Assembly (NCBI GenBank): GCA_018064165.1
Contig: JAGOZV010000034.1
Coordinates: 1-6,328 of the forward strand
DNA from: Candidatus Saccharimonadota bacterium
GTDB taxonomy: Bacteria > Patescibacteriota > Saccharimonadia > Saccharimonadales > Saccharimonadaceae
DNA: 6,328 nt
Direction of reading: 5' to 3'
A program made the translations under genes and the position numbers. Below, one piece after another: positions 1 through 5,811 of the stretch. Position 1 is the first letter of the stretch. Each line of letters starts with the position of its first letter. Under the pieces are notes generated by a model. The model was given only the letters and a program-made list of their open reading frames with translations, was not told where the DNA came from and searched no databases.

Positions 1-8
1 TCGCTAAT

Positions 9-266
9 ATGAAGAAATCCTTAGATATGCATATGGTGACTAGAACGAATACGGAGTACCTTACTCAAGCAGAAAAAGATAAAATCTTAGCTCCCTTTAG
101 TGATAAGGCTCATTCCCGGGAAAACTACTCCAGTAGTAAAGGCCCAAATAGTCAATTCATGAAAAGGGGTGAGTACCTAATAGAAATAGGTGGTCTTACT
201 AATTATACGGATGGAACAACAGGTTATAGATTAGGAGTTACACACTGGGATTATCAAGAAAGATAA
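9..266 (+). CDS. Hypothetical protein, 5' piece of a probably frameshifted gene
   Basis: I do not recognise this protein. The frame is open from the left edge (codons at 3 and 6 are sense), so the ATG at 9 may be internal and the gene may begin outside the window; no Shine-Dalgarno site can be judged. It reads 85 residues from that ATG, polar and lacking a signal peptide or membrane segment, with an aromatic/Gly-rich end (YLIEIGGLTNY, then GYRLGVTHWDYQE) before TAA at 264-266. The stop is abrupt: frame 1 is already open from 235 and continues in similar style (DKGWREYSSGRDEEFYAS). Skipping one base around 261 gives a continuous product of about 256 residues from Met9. I therefore read this as the N-terminal part of one gene rather than a complete small protein. 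Reality of coding is moderately sure; function is unknown. Confidence 0.5.
   Translation: MKKSLDMHMVTRTNTEYLTQAEKDKILAPFSDKAHSRENYSSSKGPNSQFMKRGEYLIEIGGLTNYTDGTTGYRLGVTHWDYQER
235..266 (+). other. Probable frameshift junction between two coding pieces
   Basis: Frame 3 (the 5' piece) and frame 1 (the 3' piece) are both open only across 235-266: frame 1 has a TAG at 232-234 and frame 3 a TAA at 264-266. Moving from frame 3 to frame 1 means skipping one base. The A-rich stretch AAGAAAGATAAAGG at 256-269 is a natural place for a one-base insertion, and dropping one A at 261 yields Q-E-D-K-G-W across the join. I see no upstream Shine-Dalgarno-like stimulator that would favour programmed +1 shifting. 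Confidence 0.5.
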
Positions 267-366
267 AGGTTGGCGAGAGTATAGTAGTGGGCGAGATGAG
301 GAATTTTATGCGTCAACTGATAAAACAAATCCAAATAACGATGGGCGCCTCTGGGCGGACGGTCGG

Positions 367-780
367 ATGGAGCTTGAAAGAGGCGATTATGAACCACTCA
401 GTGTAGCTGGACGGGTCGGCTTGATGTTGGTTATGGTCGTTGATGGACTTAGCGAGAAGAGTGTGCTTTTGGCTGACTTACGATTTATGAACGAGGACCC
501 TATTTCGGTTGAGATTTCCCATCCTGCCAGCCAAGAAGATGAAGCGGACTGGGTTGATATGATTGATAATGCCATTTCAGTAGAGGCATTTATAGCTTGC
601 GAGGAGAATGATAACGAAGCGTACTTTGGTCCGACAGGCTACAAGGGAGACTTAGAACGTCTTAGAAAGTATGGCGATGAACTCCTAAGAAGAGAATGCG
701 CAAGAGATGCATACGACACTAAGGCTGGCGCAAGCGTCAAGCCAGACATCCAGCGTAAAAAACAAAATCAACCAAAATAG
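367..780 (+). CDS. Hypothetical protein, 3' piece of the same probably frameshifted gene
   Basis: Function is not recognised. From the first ATG (367) this is 137 residues, but the frame is open back to 235 without any ATG, GTG or TTG between, and there is no Shine-Dalgarno site before 367 (the upstream bases are GGCGGACGGTCGG). The upstream 44 codons look like real protein (W, Y, F, charged and Gly/Asn-rich). The best model is that translation entered from the piece ending at 266 and that a frameshift separates them. The visible protein has one hydrophobic stretch (VGLMLVMVVDGL, about residues 17-28 from the ATG), an acidic middle (ASQEDEADWVDMID), and a basic C-terminal tail (KPDIQRKKQNQPK). 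It ends in TAG at 778-780, followed 23 bases later by the promoter of the next gene. Annotate it as a pseudogene if the frameshift is confirmed. Confidence 0.55.
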   Translation: MELERGDYEPLSVAGRVGLMLVMVVDGLSEKSVLLADLRFMNEDPISVEISHPASQEDEADWVDMIDNAISVEAFIACEENDNEAYFGPTGYKGDLERLRKYGDELLRRECARDAYDTKAGASVKPDIQRKKQNQPK

Positions 781-803
781 AGTTTTGAATCAATACGAGT
801 ATA

Positions 804-832
804 TTGACAAATATCTATTTCTGTGTTATTAT
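804..832 (+). promoter_or_regulatory. Near-consensus sigma-70-type promoter for the 840 gene
   Basis: A perfect -35 TTGACA (804-809), a 17-nt spacer and a -10 TATTAT (827-832) preceded directly by TGT (824-826), an extended -10. Transcription would begin about 839-840, at the ATG itself (840-842), and there is no Shine-Dalgarno site. This predicts a leaderless mRNA. Confidence 0.85.
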
Positions 833-839
833 TGGTTAC

Positions 840-1808
840 ATGAAGCATAACCATTTAGAGCAAAATATGACCAGGGCACAAGATATAATCAATGGTCCAA
901 ATGTCACAAAGTCGAATGAAGTCGATACTGAAAAAGATGAATCCGACGAAGAATTAATGGCTGGAATGATGGCTATTATAAGTGAGCAGCATGAAAATAA
1001 TAGAACAGTATTAGATCGACTAGTTGAATTGCACGATAGTGGTCAAGATAATGATAAAAAAATGTTTAGTGCACTTCTCGATAAAGTCGCTTTTGATATT
1101 CTGAAAAAAAGCGGGTCGTATCCTGACTTTAATGAAAATATAAAAAAGTTAAAAAATAGAGGTAATCTAAAAACCGAGGAAGAGTCTGCGATAAGAAATA
1201 ATCAACGAGAAATGAATAGAGACGTTAGATCTAGAATAATGGAGCTAGCGGGTATTCCGACAGAAGCTGGCATGACAACAATCGAACTTGGCAAAAAAAT
1301 AGTTAAGGAAAAACTAGAGACATCAAAAAACGAGATAAATAAACCGGAAGATGTTCTTTTCGCATTAGGTATCTTAAGAGTAGAGACTAATGATGATCAG
1401 CCAAAATTTGTTTATCCTGCTAATTTATTTCCACGTGCAACTGATGATAAATGGGGTCACTACTTAGATAGTGTCAAGAGGCACTTGAAGACTGTCGGTG
1501 ATTTTCAGAGTGGTCTTACAGAGAAAATATCTGTTGAAACTGCAGATACAGCCAGAAGGGTGGCGCACGACATAATCACTAGAGACGTTCATGCAATACT
1601 AGGTTTTGAGAATTTGCCATCTGATAAGTGGGATTTTTCAAAAACAAGAAATCTTGTTGCTAAAATGCGTGATGAGCGATATCCAACGGTTGCTACATCT
1701 GAAAAGGCGGTCGTGTCTATAGCAGCAACAGAAGGACTTGGGGTCTACGCTCTTAAAATTATGTCACAGAAACTCGCTGATCTTGATGATACTCAAAATC
1801 AAAAATAG
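840..1808 (+). CDS. Hypothetical charged, probably helical soluble protein (322 aa)
   Basis: I do not recognise a family. The longer frame beginning with TTG at 804 is rejected because that TTG is the -35 box; the ATG at 840 coincides with the predicted transcription start. The product is rich in Lys, Glu, Asp and Asn, with no signal peptide or membrane helix, so it is probably cytosolic. Residues 1-40 look disordered and acidic (DTEKDESDEE). About 40-65 and 75-160 are helix-like with heptad-style charged stretches. A more ordered part follows (about 165-215, with FALGILRVE, PANLFPR and KWGHYLDSVKRHL), then 230-310 with TADTARRVAHDIITRDVHAILGF cut by no breaks and a final helix ALKIMSQKLADL. 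It stands alone between two promoters, with no obvious terminator behind it. The stop is TAG. Coding is convincing; the role is unknown. Confidence 0.85.
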   Translation: MKHNHLEQNMTRAQDIINGPNVTKSNEVDTEKDESDEELMAGMMAIISEQHENNRTVLDRLVELHDSGQDNDKKMFSALLDKVAFDILKKSGSYPDFNENIKKLKNRGNLKTEEESAIRNNQREMNRDVRSRIMELAGIPTEAGMTTIELGKKIVKEKLETSKNEINKPEDVLFALGILRVETNDDQPKFVYPANLFPRATDDKWGHYLDSVKRHLKTVGDFQSGLTEKISVETADTARRVAHDIITRDVHAILGFENLPSDKWDFSKTRNLVAKMRDERYPTVATSEKAVVSIAATEGLGVYALKIMSQKLADLDDTQNQK

Positions 1809-1880
1809 AAACATTTGAATTGATGATAGCTTCAAATTGAAAATTATGCGCTCGTGTATCATGTCACTGGGTCGTAGCCA

Positions 1881-1909
1881 TTGACAAACATAAGCATTTC
1901 TGCTACAAT
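1881..1909 (+). promoter_or_regulatory. Near-consensus promoter for the alpha/beta-hydrolase gene
   Basis: TTGACA (1881-1886), a 17-nt spacer and TACAAT (1904-1909), with TGC (1901-1903) forming an extended -10. The +1 position expected 7 nt past the -10 is 1916, exactly the A of the ATG. No Shine-Dalgarno site is present, so the mRNA is predicted leaderless. Confidence 0.87.
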
Positions 1910-1915
1910 AGAAGT

Positions 1916-3043
1916 ATGGAAAATTTAAATTTAAGTAAAACAGAAACAATCTCACTTAAAAATACTAGTAATATAGTTGAGCGAAGACCAGAAGTTTTTG
2001 TCTCTTCAGATGCTAATCGGGAAACTATGGGGAAGTTGGAGTATTTCACAGACAAAAATATTGGAGTATTTACTACTTCTCCCGAAGAAGGAACGACAGA
2101 ACCAAAATCTAACGAATATCTTGTTGTTCCATTATCTTACGAGGCCTTATTTGGCACTGATGCGACTTCGGACCTTGAAAGTAAGCGCCTGCAAGTAATT
2201 GCAAATATGACTGGAAAGACCGTGGTTGGCGTAGAGACGCCAGGTTTCGGCATGGGTGACAAAAGCAGCTCCAAGGCTAAATTACTGGGCGCCTCACTTC
2301 ACTCAGCGGCTTTTGGTGGAATGAAAAAACAAGCCCAGTGGCAAGTAGATGCAATAAAAGAGGCTGCTTCAAAAAATAACGAAACATTAAAATTAGACTC
2401 AAAAGATGCTAAAGTAGGCTTCTTCGGTTATTCTATGGGCAATATGGCGACTACAGATATGCTAAAACCATTCTCCACTGCTTTTCCAGATGCCGAAGTA
2501 GACACACTATATATGCTAGAAGGTGTTAGTGATCAAGATTTTTCATTACTTGGTAAGGATGGTCTACTGCAATCTATTGGCAGAGAGACTAATGAAGAAA
2601 ACGTTAAACGTTATTTGAAGGATAATCAAGAGGATGGACTAACGGTTTCTTATGATAGAGACCCAAAGACACTAGAGTTTGATAATGAGAGAAAAGAAGA
2701 ACTAGATAAAGCAAAAAAGGCTGGGATGCTAGGTAATCTTGCGCTAGGATTGGCAATGCGAAAAGGCTACAGCGACAAATTAACAGAGACGCTAAAAGAT
2801 GAAAAGTACAGAGACACTAAAATTCGAGTGTTTAGAACAGATGGGTCAGAGGTGGCTCGCGAAGAAGCCAATGCAAAAACAGCCAACCAATTAAAAGATG
2901 TAACGAATATTACTAGGTATACAATTGAGAGTGCTGACGATGAGCCCGAACATCATCATCCGATTTGGCAATCTTTACCAGCGGTAGCTGTATTGCTTGA
3001 GATGATTGGACAGATAGAAAAAAATGAGTTGCCGACATCGTAG
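1916..3043 (+). CDS. Putative alpha/beta-hydrolase-fold protein (375 aa)
   Basis: This is a likely serine hydrolase of unknown substrate. The central G-Y-S-M-G (residues 171-175, Ser173) follows a hydrophobic strand (KVGFF) and precedes a helix (NMATTDML), as in the nucleophile elbow of alpha/beta hydrolases. Upstream, VVGVETPGFGMGDKS (103-117) resembles the strand and loop with the 'PGFG' turn common in this fold, where the oxyanion region often lies. Candidate acids are Asp309 (RVFRTDGSE) or Glu203/Asp206 in LEGVSDQD; the His candidate is in the H-H-H run at 346-348. A charged insertion at about 220-270 could be a lid. No signal peptide is seen, so it is probably cytosolic. The first ~40 residues are polar and poorly conserved in style. 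The start is fixed by the promoter geometry (the ATG is the predicted +1). It is transcribed alone, ahead of the rpsB promoter. The fold call is moderate to good; triad members other than Ser are inferred. Confidence 0.8.
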   Translation: MENLNLSKTETISLKNTSNIVERRPEVFVSSDANRETMGKLEYFTDKNIGVFTTSPEEGTTEPKSNEYLVVPLSYEALFGTDATSDLESKRLQVIANMTGKTVVGVETPGFGMGDKSSSKAKLLGASLHSAAFGGMKKQAQWQVDAIKEAASKNNETLKLDSKDAKVGFFGYSMGNMATTDMLKPFSTAFPDAEVDTLYMLEGVSDQDFSLLGKDGLLQSIGRETNEENVKRYLKDNQEDGLTVSYDRDPKTLEFDNERKEELDKAKKAGMLGNLALGLAMRKGYSDKLTETLKDEKYRDTKIRVFRTDGSEVAREEANAKTANQLKDVTNITRYTIESADDEPEHHHPIWQSLPAVAVLLEMIGQIEKNELPTS

Positions 3044-3059
3044 TTAAGCTATAGAAAAG

Positions 3060-3088
3060 TTGACTTTTAAGAGTGTTTAGCGTAAAAT
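3060..3088 (+). promoter_or_regulatory. rpsB-tsf promoter
   Basis: TTGACT (3060-3065), a 17-nt spacer and TAAAAT (3083-3088). Unlike the other promoters here it lacks a TGn extension and lies 84 bases before the rpsB ATG, giving a predicted start near 3095 and a 5' leader of about 78 nt. Confidence 0.75.
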
Positions 3089-3116
3089 ATTAATTGTAAC
3101 AAATTTAATGACACAG

Positions 3117-3149
3117 CTACGTCTATTTTCCTGTAAAACAGGGGCGTAG
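3117..3149 (+). promoter_or_regulatory. Two-part hairpin in the rpsB leader, candidate S2 autoregulatory site
   Basis: CTACGTC (3117-3123) can pair with GGCGTAG (3143-3149), seven pairs with one G-U. Inside it CCTGT (3130-3134) pairs with ACAGG (3138-3142) over an AAA loop. A six-base bulge TATTTT (3124-3129) sits on the 5' side, and the two stems abut on the 3' side. There is no U-tract, so it is not an intrinsic terminator. It lies between the predicted transcription start and the Shine-Dalgarno site (3157-3163). rpsB leaders are known to be bound by S2 in other bacteria; that this one is such a site is inference. Confidence 0.5.
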
Positions 3150-3156
3150 TGAGGAA

Positions 3157-3163
3157 AAAGGAG
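3157..3163 (+). promoter_or_regulatory. Ribosome binding site fixing the rpsB start
   Basis: AAAGGAG with a 9-nt gap to the ATG at 3173. It places the start at 3173 and argues against the in-frame GTG at 3149, which lies at the end of the leader hairpin. Confidence 0.85.
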
Positions 3164-3172
3164 AAAAAGAAT

Positions 3173-3922
3173 ATGGCAGTGAATGTCGATATTAAAGCCC
3201 TGTTAGAATCGGGCGTCCATTTTGGACATAAAACAAGTCGTTGGAATCCAAAGGCGGCACCTTTTATTCATAGTAAAAGGCAGGATTCACACATTATTGA
3301 TCTAACCAAAACAGTTGAGGCGCTAGAAGTTGCGTTACCGTTTTTAACTAAAACGGCAAGCTCTAGGCGACCAATCTTGTTTGTTGGTACAAAAAAGCAA
3401 CTGAAAGATCTCGTTAAAGAAACTGCAGAATCTGTTAATCAGCCATATGTTACCGAGCGTTGGATCGGGGGTATCTTAACAAATGTAGACACTATTTCTA
3501 AACAAATTAAAAAGCTAAAAAATCTTGAACGTCGTTTGAAGTCTGGCGATCTTGAAAAACGTTATTCAAAACTAGAAGTTCAGCGTTTTGAAGAAGAAAT
3601 TGAAGATTTGAATCGCAAATATGGTGGAATTAAAAACATGAATGGTAAGCCTGCGGCGCTAATTGTAACAGACATGATTACAGAAGCTAATGCTATTAAA
3701 GAGGCAAATGCGCTAGGCATACCTGTGGTCGCCATAGCTGATACCAATACTGATCCAAATTTAGTAAAGTTTGCAATTCCTGGAAATGACGATGCAATAA
3801 AGAGCGTGGCTATTTTGCTAGATTTGTTTAAACAAGCTGTTGTTGAAGGTCAGGCTGAAATAAAAATCGCTGACAAGCCTGTCTCTAAAGAAAAAGAAGC
3901 TGATAAAAAAGATAACAAATAA
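3173..3922 (+). CDS. rpsB: 30S ribosomal protein S2 (249 aa)
   Basis: S2 binds the head/platform junction of the 30S subunit and is needed for S1 docking in many bacteria. Family signatures run the whole length: VDIKALLESGVHFGHKT and RWNPK (5-27), IIDLTKT (41-47), FVGTKKQ (70-76), RWIGGILTN (96-104), the charged helical-hairpin insertion (about 106-148), YGGIKNM (150-156), and the C-terminal ADTNTDPNLVKFAIPGNDDAI (189-209, DTN.DP and IPGNDDAI). KRQDSHIIDL replaces the more usual 'RNGIHIIDL', a lineage flavour. The tail after about 230 is Lys/Asp/Glu-rich and likely disordered. It begins MAVNVDI; the GTG eight codons upstream would add a basic, non-conserved stretch and is rejected. It heads the operon with tsf, 12 bases downstream, and is probably autoregulated through its leader. 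Confidence 0.97.
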   Translation: MAVNVDIKALLESGVHFGHKTSRWNPKAAPFIHSKRQDSHIIDLTKTVEALEVALPFLTKTASSRRPILFVGTKKQLKDLVKETAESVNQPYVTERWIGGILTNVDTISKQIKKLKNLERRLKSGDLEKRYSKLEVQRFEEEIEDLNRKYGGIKNMNGKPAALIVTDMITEANAIKEANALGIPVVAIADTNTDPNLVKFAIPGNDDAIKSVAILLDLFKQAVVEGQAEIKIADKPVSKEKEADKKDNK

Positions 3923-3923
3923 T

Positions 3924-3930
3924 AGGAGGG
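3924..3930 (+). promoter_or_regulatory. Strong ribosome binding site of tsf
   Basis: AGGAGGG, an almost full anti-Shine-Dalgarno complement, four bases before the ATG at 3935 and overlapping the second stop (TAG, 3923-3925) behind the rpsB TAA. It shows that this organism uses canonical Shine-Dalgarno initiation for some genes. Confidence 0.85.
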
Positions 3931-3934
3931 TAGC

Positions 3935-4531
3935 ATGAGTGTTTCAATAGATGATATTAAAAAGCTGAAAGAGTTAAGTGGCATTGGTTTAACAGATGCT
4001 AAAAAAGCGTTAGTAGAAGCAAAGGGCGATTTCGATAAGGCCTTGGCAGAACTTCGTAAAAAAGGCTTAACAAAAGCCGAAAAGAAAGGCGATCGAGAGG
4101 CCCGGGAAGGCATTATTGAAGGATATGTTCATGACAGCCGCATTGGTGTAATTTTAGAGCTAAACTGTGAGACTGATTTTGTGGCTCGTACAGAAGGTTT
4201 TAAAGAGTTAGCTCACGAACTAGCACTTCAAATTGCTGCAATGAACCCTCAGTACGCAACTTTCGCCGATGTTCCAGAAGAAGAGGTTGAGCGTGTTCGT
4301 AACGAATCGCTAGAACGAGTTAAAGCAGAAGGCAAGCCTGCGAATATTGCCGAGAAAATAGTTGAAGGTCAGGTTAAAAAGAATTTTGAAGATAAGGTTC
4401 TTATGTCTCAAACTTTTTACAAAGATGAAACGATGACTATAGAAGACTACATTAAAGAGAATATTGCTAAAACTGGCGAAAATATCCGCGTTGGTCAATT
4501 CAAACGAATTGAGCTTGGCGTAAGCGAATAA
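3935..4531 (+). CDS. tsf: Elongation factor Ts (198 aa, short form)
   Basis: EF-Ts is the nucleotide exchange factor that regenerates EF-Tu-GTP from EF-Tu-GDP. The N-terminal UBA-like three-helix domain is clear (about residues 3-45: IDDIKKLKELSGIGLTDAKK, then the DFDKALAELRKKG helix). The TDFVAR signature that contacts EF-Tu lies at 80-85, preceded by RIGVILELNCE (69-79). The C-terminal core holds IAEKIVEGQV and a final MSQTFYKDETMTIEDYI segment. At 198 residues it is close to the compact form known from Thermus and cyanobacteria and far shorter than the roughly 283-residue E. coli protein, so a second core subdomain and the C-terminal module appear absent rather than truncated. The start is set by the AGGAGGG site. 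It is co-transcribed with rpsB. pyrH, often next in the cluster, is missing, and frr follows after 27 bases. Confidence 0.97.
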   Translation: MSVSIDDIKKLKELSGIGLTDAKKALVEAKGDFDKALAELRKKGLTKAEKKGDREAREGIIEGYVHDSRIGVILELNCETDFVARTEGFKELAHELALQIAAMNPQYATFADVPEEEVERVRNESLERVKAEGKPANIAEKIVEGQVKKNFEDKVLMSQTFYKDETMTIEDYIKENIAKTGENIRVGQFKRIELGVSE

Positions 4532-4543
4532 AATCTTTATACG

Positions 4544-4552
4544 TGATACAAT
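4544..4552 (+). promoter_or_regulatory. Extended -10 promoter immediately before frr
   Basis: TGA (4544-4546) directly followed by TACAAT (4547-4552). The base 7 nt past the -10 is 4559, the A of the frr ATG. No good -35 is visible at 17 nt (GCGAAT, overlapping the tsf 3' end), but extended -10 promoters can dispense with it. With no Shine-Dalgarno site in the 27-base gap, a leaderless frr transcript is predicted. Confidence 0.65.
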
Positions 4553-4558
4553 AGTATT

Positions 4559-5113
4559 ATGTTTGAAACTAAAGTATACGAGCAAAAGTTTAATCAAGCC
4601 CTAGATCATTTCAGGGAAGAATTGAAAAAAATTAGAACGGGGCGCGCCCATGTAGCTCAGTTAGATGGTATTTCTATTGAAGCTTATGGCGTAGCTATGC
4701 CTCTTAATCAGGTTGCAAATATTACTGCCCCTGAAGCACAAATGTTATTAATAACTCCATTCGATCCAACAAATATTTCAGCTATCTCTGCCGCAATTCG
4801 TGCCGATCAAACACTGGGTTTAAACCCAAGCGATGACGGCCGGGTTGTTCGCGTGCCAGTGCCTTCTTTAACAGAGGAGCGACGGCATCAAATCGTTAAG
4901 CAAACAAGTGAAAAAGTAGAAGAATCTAGAATTGCTTTACGAAACATTCGACAAGAAGCTTTTAAGGAAATTAAGCGCCGCAAAGACGATAAAGATTTTT
5001 CTGAAGACGATGCTAAGCGTTACGAAAAAGAGATCGACAAGCTAATGGCAGACATTAGTTTAAGTATAGACGACAGCTTTAAAGATAAAGAAAAAGAAAT
5101 TCTAACTATCTAA
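4559..5113 (+). CDS. frr: Ribosome recycling factor (184 aa)
   Basis: RRF, with EF-G, splits the 70S post-termination complex so that ribosomes can restart. It has full family length (about 185 residues). Domain I helices flank the beta-rich domain II: helix 1 (FNQALDHFREELKKIRTGRA, 11-30, with the conserved R-T-G-R-A), domain II about 31-103 (MPLNQVANITAPEAQMLLITPFD, broken at P/D turns), then VPVPSLTEERR (99-109) leading into the long helices 2 and 3 (SEKVEESRIALRNIRQEA and KEIDKLMADI). The start lies in a gap with no Shine-Dalgarno site but with a -10 element 6 nt away, suggesting it is read mainly from its own leaderless transcript, not only as part of rpsB-tsf. The 3' end overlaps uppS by one base (TAATG). 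Confidence 0.97.
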   Translation: MFETKVYEQKFNQALDHFREELKKIRTGRAHVAQLDGISIEAYGVAMPLNQVANITAPEAQMLLITPFDPTNISAISAAIRADQTLGLNPSDDGRVVRVPVPSLTEERRHQIVKQTSEKVEESRIALRNIRQEAFKEIKRRKDDKDFSEDDAKRYEKEIDKLMADISLSIDDSFKDKEKEILTI

Positions 5114-5811
5114 TGCCTGAAAATATTATAACTACGCCAAAACACGCCGGCTATATTATTGACGGTAACAGACGGTGGGCTGAAAAACACGGCCTTCCTG
5201 CTTATGAAGGTCATTTAGCTGGTTATAATGCTATACAAGATGTTGCGCGCGCTACTTTTGACAGTGGCGTGGAATATATGTCTGCATATATTTTTAGTAC
5301 AGAAAATTGGAAAAGAAGCGAGAATGAAGTTAAAGCTTTAATGGGTTTAGTGCTAAAGTTGTTTACGTCGGATTTACACATTTTTAATGAAGAAAACATT
5401 CGTTTAAGAGTCCTTGGCTCTAAGGATATGGTGAATGAACGTATAAAAAAGGCAATAGTTGAGGCAGAGGAGGCAACGAAAAATAATACACGTGGCACCT
5501 TAGCTCTTTGCTTTAATTACGGCGGTCAGCTAGAAATTGCCGAAGCAGTTAAAAAATTTGTTCAAGCAGGGGGAGATGCTTCTAGCATTACCGTGGAAGA
5601 CATAGCATCTAATTTATATGCACCAGATATTCCACCAGTAGATTTAATAATTCGTACAAGTGGTGAACAAAGACTAAGCAATTTTATGTTATATAGAGCG
5701 GCATACAGCGAGCTTATGTTTGTTCCTAAGCCGTGGCCAGATATTACAAAAGAAGATGTAAAAAAAGCTTTACACGAGTATAGTAATCGAGGGAGAAGGT
5801 TCGGTAAATAA
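5113..5811 (+). CDS. uppS: Isoprenyl transferase (undecaprenyl diphosphate synthase family, 232 aa)
   Basis: This cis-prenyltransferase extends farnesyl diphosphate with isopentenyl diphosphates to the C55 carrier for peptidoglycan and other glycans, at the membrane surface. Signatures: IIDGNRRWA (15-23, catalytic Asp17; DGNRRWA is a known variant of DGNGRWA), GHLAGY (33-38), YIFSTENWKRSENEV (59-73), NIRLRVLG (95-102), FNYGGQLEI (134-142), and DLIIRTSGEQRLSNFMLYRAAYSEL split at 177-201 (Arg181, Arg187 and Ser189 bind diphosphate; Glu200 probable Mg site). WPD (208-210) and RGRRFG (226-231) close the family pattern. Tyr194 replaces the usual Trp in 'LLWQ'. The start ATG overlaps the frr stop as TAATG with no strong Shine-Dalgarno site, so translation is probably coupled. 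cdsA and dxr, common next neighbours, are absent. No MEP-pathway gene is visible, so the isoprenoid source cannot be told from this window. Confidence 0.95.
   Translation: MPENIITTPKHAGYIIDGNRRWAEKHGLPAYEGHLAGYNAIQDVARATFDSGVEYMSAYIFSTENWKRSENEVKALMGLVLKLFTSDLHIFNEENIRLRVLGSKDMVNERIKKAIVEAEEATKNNTRGTLALCFNYGGQLEIAEAVKKFVQAGGDASSITVEDIASNLYAPDIPPVDLIIRTSGEQRLSNFMLYRAAYSELMFVPKPWPDITKEDVKKALHEYSNRGRRFGK
5791..5799 (+). promoter_or_regulatory. Ribosome binding site of rseP inside the uppS 3' end
   Basis: GGGAGAAGG lies 11 bases before the ATG at 5811 and codes the uppS R-G-R-R tail. Together with the TAATG overlap it supports coupled translation of rseP after uppS. Confidence 0.5.

Noticed and set aside
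255..270. Programmed +1 frameshift at AGA TAA, as in prfB
   Set aside because: No upstream Shine-Dalgarno-like stimulator or known slippery codon; indel or decay is simpler.
804..839. TTG start giving a 334-residue form of the 840 gene
   Set aside because: The TTG is the first codon of the perfect -35 box, there is no Shine-Dalgarno site, and the predicted transcript begins at about 839-840, so the upstream codons would not be in the mRNA.
1813..1837. Inverted repeat ATTTGAA / TTCAAAT behind the 840 gene as a terminator
   Set aside because: Only seven AT-rich pairs with an 11-base loop and no T-tract; too weak to call an intrinsic terminator.
3055..3068. Palindrome AAAAGT TG ACTTTT at the rpsB -35 as an operator
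   Set aside because: Short, AT-only apart from one pair, two-base loop, and it overlaps a -35 hexamer; chance is likely and no second copy was seen.
3149..3172. GTG start giving a 257-residue S2
   Set aside because: The added residues are a basic run not typical of S2, the GTG begins within the leader hairpin, and a good AAAGGAG lies correctly before the ATG at 3173.
3842..4373. 13-base repeat GTTGAAGGTCAGG in rpsB (3842) and tsf (4361)
   Set aside because: Both code V-E-G-Q in ordinary conserved protein contexts; single short match without further structure, so coincidence.
4310..4597. Minus-strand open frames, for example opposite tsf/frr and uppS
   Set aside because: They lie wholly against strongly conserved genes, have shadow-like composition, and lack start signals.
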